From contig CP070649.1 of the NCBI GenBank assembly GCA_020354575.1, forward strand, positions 1,241,053 to 1,305,052: a stretch of DNA of 64,000 bases, in the 5' to 3' direction. The notes beneath the pieces are model-generated. The model worked only from the letters and a program-made list of their open reading frames with translations, had not been told where the DNA came from and searched no databases. This stretch comes from Candidatus Bathyarchaeota archaeon. GTDB taxonomy: Archaea; Thermoproteota; Bathyarchaeia; Bathyarchaeales; SOJC01. A program made the translations under genes and the position numbers. Positions 60,896 to 64,000 of the stretch are shown piece by piece (within the stretch, counting starts at the first letter, position 1; each line of letters starts with the position of its first letter).

Positions 60896-60896
60896 T

Positions 60897-63029
60897 TTAA
60901 CGTCTTCTCCTCAATCTTGGATTAACTATTTCGTCTAAAGCATGTCCTATGAAAACAAAGGCTAAGCACAAAAATGTTATCGCAATGCCAGGGGGTATCA
61001 CATACCACCATGCAAGTTCCGCAAATGCACCTTCAGCTTGAGCTTCATGAAGCATCTTTCCCCAAGTTGGTGCAAGTGGGTCTCCGAACCCAAGAAAACT
61101 CAATGCAGCTTCTGTTAGTATCGCTCCTGGTACAGCAAGAACCAAAGAAGCCATTGCAAGAGGAAAGACGTTTGGTATCAAGTGTCTGAATATCAAATAC
61201 GAGCTTGAGGCTCCCGACGCTTTTGCGCTTTCTATGAATGGCATTTCTCTTAGAGAAAGCACTCTTGATCTTATTATTCTTGAAAGTCCCTGCCATCCAA
61301 AGATAGCAATTATTATGACTAGATAGTAAACATTAGGGCTCCAGTATGCAGCTAGTGTGAGAAGCAATGGTAATACTGGCAAGCATAATAGGACGTCAAC
61401 TATTCGCATAATTGCTTCATCTACTATTCCTGAGACATAACCTGCAGTAACTCCAAAAAATATTCCTAATGAAGTGGCGAGTACTGCTGCAAGGCTACCA
61501 ACTATTAATGAAACCCTAGCGCCATGAATTAGTTGTGTCCAAACATCATAGCCGAAAGAGGTTGTGCCTAGTAAACCCCAAACTGATCCCCAAACTGTGA
61601 ATTTACTTGTTTCGCCAAACGTCAGTGATAATGTTGCGTTTTCTGATTTAGGTAGAATATGAAGCTTGAGTAACAACGCTTGGGTTCCATTGTATTGGAG
61701 AAAGTATGTTGGCACTGGGGCGACAGCTGCTAAGGTGAAGGCTTCCTCCTTTGCAAGTCTGTCTGCAAGTGCGTGGGCTGCTTCCAAAGGCGCAACATAT
61801 TTACTTAGAAACGAGGAGCTCGCTCTGCTTTGAATATCTATCCACATCTCCAAATATTTCGTCCATGGAGCATCTGTCTGTCCTGTTGCATTAAGATTGA
61901 GCCATCTTACATAAGCTGGACTTGTAGGATCGGTCCTATTCATCGTGTTGACATAATCGTTCCAATCATCTTTGATCGATGTAAAAGTGAGATTCCACAC
62001 GTTCATGAATTCAGACCATGAGATACTATCTTTATAGTTGTAGTCTGCCCCTTCGGGTTTTCCTAGATCCCACGCTAGATAGGCAGCACTAGCATAACTT
62101 GTGATATTCCTCGTTTTTACAAACTCAACCCAACTAGTTTTCATGTATTCATATGTAACAAGCCAGAGTGCGGCACCATCGGAGCTATTCCAAGCTTGCC
62201 AATATTCTATCCAAGTGGCATTAGTTTGTCCTTCTGAAACCGCATCGAGATATTGGGAATATATTGGATTGTCCACAACTTCTATTTTTGACTTATTTTG
62301 AAATCCTTCGCTTGTAAAAGCGAGAAATTCAGGAGTAATAGTGAAATTTCCTGCTGAATATTTCGCTATGTGGTAGTCATAGCGCTCTTGATAAAACTTC
62401 TCATAGTAAATCCTTTGGTTAAGGTATGTTGAACCCGATGTAGTTATATCATTATCCGCTCTGACATTCCACATTTTAGGAAGCACATGAACTCGTTTAG
62501 TCCAAACGTCATAATCTACACCGTATATTATGTATTCTGAGCCGTTCGCTAATCTAAAATGGAATTCAAGCCTATAATCCAAATCCGAAAAGTCTGCAGA
62601 CCAACTTGTTTTGAGGCTCCAATCTCGGGGTTTCTCATATTGATAATCAAACTCTCTCTGGAAAATATAGATCTGCTCGGATAGGTTTCCATCATTGAGG
62701 TAGTTAATCACAAATGAAGAACCCTCTGGATATTCTGTAGTTATTGCATTATATGGCTGTGCTTCTGTCACGTTAAAAGAAATATCATGGGTTATAGGCG
62801 TCCTTGCATATTGCGGGAAAATTTTCAACCAACCTGGCCCAGCATATCTCGCTGCAACCTTATCTTGGTATATTGGATCTTGTGGGGCAAATACAGAAGA
62901 GAAAACTGCGGTAACAGTGAAGAAAATTAAGATTGCAAGTCCTGCGAATCCTACTTTGTTATGGCTAAAATCTAACCAGAAGTTTTTAATTTTTCTTAGA
63001 TAGATCTTCCTTTTTTCCTTCCTCCACAT
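60897..63029 (-). CDS. DppC-type permease with an insertion of about 400 residues
   Basis: A 710-residue protein; DppC proteins are usually about 300. The first span (GFAGLAILIFFTVTAVFSSV) and the phrase FAPQDPIYQDK match the DppC start. Residues of about 55-460 are extracytoplasmic, Tyr/Trp/Asn-rich, with many N-x-S/T sites and no match to known domains. The normal permease domain resumes at GTTSFGYDVWTQLIHGARVS, with the EAA loop ESAKASGASSSYLIFRHLIP and LTEAALSFLGFGDPLAPTWG. The insertion would sit outside the membrane near the binding-protein site, perhaps docking or selecting substrates. Confidence 0.85.
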   Translation of the reverse strand: MWRKEKRKIYLRKIKNFWLDFSHNKVGFAGLAILIFFTVTAVFSSVFAPQDPIYQDKVAARYAGPGWLKIFPQYARTPITHDISFNVTEAQPYNAITTEYPEGSSFVINYLNDGNLSEQIYIFQREFDYQYEKPRDWSLKTSWSADFSDLDYRLEFHFRLANGSEYIIYGVDYDVWTKRVHVLPKMWNVRADNDITTSGSTYLNQRIYYEKFYQERYDYHIAKYSAGNFTITPEFLAFTSEGFQNKSKIEVVDNPIYSQYLDAVSEGQTNATWIEYWQAWNSSDGAALWLVTYEYMKTSWVEFVKTRNITSYASAAYLAWDLGKPEGADYNYKDSISWSEFMNVWNLTFTSIKDDWNDYVNTMNRTDPTSPAYVRWLNLNATGQTDAPWTKYLEMWIDIQSRASSSFLSKYVAPLEAAHALADRLAKEEAFTLAAVAPVPTYFLQYNGTQALLLKLHILPKSENATLSLTFGETSKFTVWGSVWGLLGTTSFGYDVWTQLIHGARVSLIVGSLAAVLATSLGIFFGVTAGYVSGIVDEAIMRIVDVLLCLPVLPLLLTLAAYWSPNVYYLVIIIAIFGWQGLSRIIRSRVLSLREMPFIESAKASGASSSYLIFRHLIPNVFPLAMASLVLAVPGAILTEAALSFLGFGDPLAPTWGKMLHEAQAEGAFAELAWWYVIPPGIAITFLCLAFVFIGHALDEIVNPRLRRRR

Positions 63030-63036
63030 CCATCAT

Positions 63037-64000
63037 CTACCTCCTAACGCCAACCTTGATACGGGGGTCTAAAAGACCATAGAGCACATCTGAAAGAAGA
63101 TTCGCAATTATCATTAGGAAAGCGAAGTTAAATAGCACTGCCTGGGTGACTGGATGGTTTCCCGTATTGAGAGCAGCGATATACCATTGTCCTATACCTG
63201 GCCAGTTGAAGATAGATTCTGTGATTATTGCTCCTGTAACCAGTCCTGGTATAGCCATTGCGATCATTGTTGCTATTGGTGGCAATATGCTTCTGAACGC
63301 ATGCTTGTATAGCACATCTCTTTCCCTCAACCCTTTAGCCTTCGCCGTTACAATAAAGTCTTCTGTGAGCGCATCAATTATCATATTGCGGGCATATAAT
63401 GCCCAAGACCCGAAGCTAATGAGTATTAGTGTGATCACTGGGCCAGCTGCATGCTGTAAGACATCTCCTACTAATATTATTGGGTTTTTTGGTGGCGGGT
63501 AACTCATGACACCTCCAAATGGCATTAATTGGAATCCAAACCAGACATTCGAGTAGTAGGCGAAAAAAAGCAGAAAAAGCAGCTGGAGAAAGAACGAAGG
63601 TAGACCCCAAGTTAGTAATCCAGCTCCCATAACCAAGACATCTGTCTTCTTTCCTCTTCTTGAACCAGCAAGAACTCCAAGGGGGAGACCAATAGCCACC
63701 GTTCCAATGAGTCCCATGCCCAAGAGTATAAGTGTGTTTCTCAGTCTCCATGCCATTTCTGGGCCTATTGGTCGAGGTGGCGTCGAGAAAGTATATCCGT
63801 ACTGCCAAGTTAGTAGGTTTAATATGTATTTTCCGTATTGATCTGGAAACAAGGGTTGATTTAGCCCCCAGATTTCTCGTAACATCTCTCTAGCCTCAGG
63901 AGGAAAACCTGGTTGTATTATGAGTTGGGAAGGGTCGCCAACTGGATGAATGACTCTGAATATAACGAAATTAAGTGTGATTACAACCCATAAAATGAAA
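63037..64000 (-). CDS. DppB-type permease (5' end outside the window)
   Basis: At least 320 residues, open to the right edge; the start lies beyond 64000. Upstream of an internal ATG at 63885 the frame stays open and reads ILWVVITLNFVIFRVIHPVG, which is the first span and the following loop of DppB proteins, so that ATG is not the start. Then come AWRLRNTLILLGMGLIGTVA, LAGSRRGKKTDVLV and the EAA loop AKAKGLRERDVLYKHAFRSI, ending GLLDPRIKVG. The binding protein of this system is probably in the next part of the operon, off the window. Confidence 0.9.
   Translation of the reverse strand, partial: FILWVVITLNFVIFRVIHPVGDPSQLIIQPGFPPEAREMLREIWGLNQPLFPDQYGKYILNLLTWQYGYTFSTPPRPIGPEMAWRLRNTLILLGMGLIGTVAIGLPLGVLAGSRRGKKTDVLVMGAGLLTWGLPSFFLQLLFLLFFAYYSNVWFGFQLMPFGGVMSYPPPKNPIILVGDVLQHAAGPVITLILISFGSWALYARNMIIDALTEDFIVTAKAKGLRERDVLYKHAFRSILPPIATMIAMAIPGLVTGAIITESIFNWPGIGQWYIAALNTGNHPVTQAVLFNFAFLMIIANLLSDVLYGLLDPRIKVGVRR

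Noticed and set aside
1-64000. CRISPR arrays, rRNA genes and complete insertion sequences.
   Set aside because: No regularly spaced repeats, no rRNA segments and no transposase with inverted ends were seen. The repeated GCATGC and GCGCGC tracts are dispersed, not arrays.

Overview
The window is archaeal chromosome. Direct evidence: an archaeal translation initiation factor aIF-1A, an XPF/ERCC4-type nuclease, RPA-like OB-fold proteins, an AbrB regulator, TATA-like boxes upstream of genes with short or absent leaders, Shine-Dalgarno-led genes inside operons, and many secreted proteins built from NosD-type beta-helices, CARDB/FxLYD-like domains and a C-terminal EFP-type anchor. The protein repertoire resembles mesophilic Thermoproteota such as Bathyarchaeia; that lineage call is an inference.

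Layout. 1-5139: end of a regulator gene, an intact tRNA-Leu(GAG), then a decayed integration island. Copies of the tRNA 3' end recur at about 4374 and 4810, the last copy runs into a truncated tyrosine integrase, and between them lie a small zinc-finger gene, several secreted proteins and a mini HNH endonuclease. GCGCGC blocks occur in the island's intergenic DNA. 5161-16000: small regulators and metabolic genes (Lrp, cupin, DUF998, VOC, a winged-helix regulator with a clear operator), two adjacent proteins from enzyme families with degraded catalytic motifs (M29-like, KaiC-like), a CDF transporter, an APC transporter operon, and a Cys-rich AbrB plus ArsM arsenic module. 16430-24201: GyrI-like protein, a DEAD helicase / aIF-1A / OB-fold / unknown cluster, PepF, DUF362 and a C45 hydrolase.

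24438-33661: a tandem pair of overlapping winged-helix regulators, a PadR regulator with an 11-bp inverted-repeat operator, then two convergent transport loci, each with a DUF47/PhoU-like protein: one with a sulfate/molybdate-type ABC importer whose two permease domains are fused, the other with a PiT phosphate transporter. 34231-40515: a surface protein, a DUF6899-like protein and a divergent Fe(III)-type ABC importer, again with a fused permease. 40672-53888: a P-loop kinase/deoxyribosyltransferase-like fusion with a HAD phosphatase, DMT and MFS exporters, a winged-helix/BtrH-like fusion, an SSB with an RG-rich tail, an ERCC4-HhH nuclease, and amino-acid or peptide enzymes (M20, 2-hydroxyacid dehydrogenase, aminotransferase).

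54045-58271 is a cell-surface operon (FxLYD-like membrane protein, NosD beta-helix, and a thioredoxin-like/CARDB/CARDB/CcdA fusion). 58935-64000 is an oligopeptide ABC operon (DppB, DppC, OppD, OppF order) running off the right edge; its DppC carries an insertion of about 400 residues. The most unusual items are the single-chain thiol relay at 54045-55763, the kinase-NDT fusion at 40672-41787, the winged-helix/BtrH protein at 43628-45016, and the tRNA-Leu integration scar.
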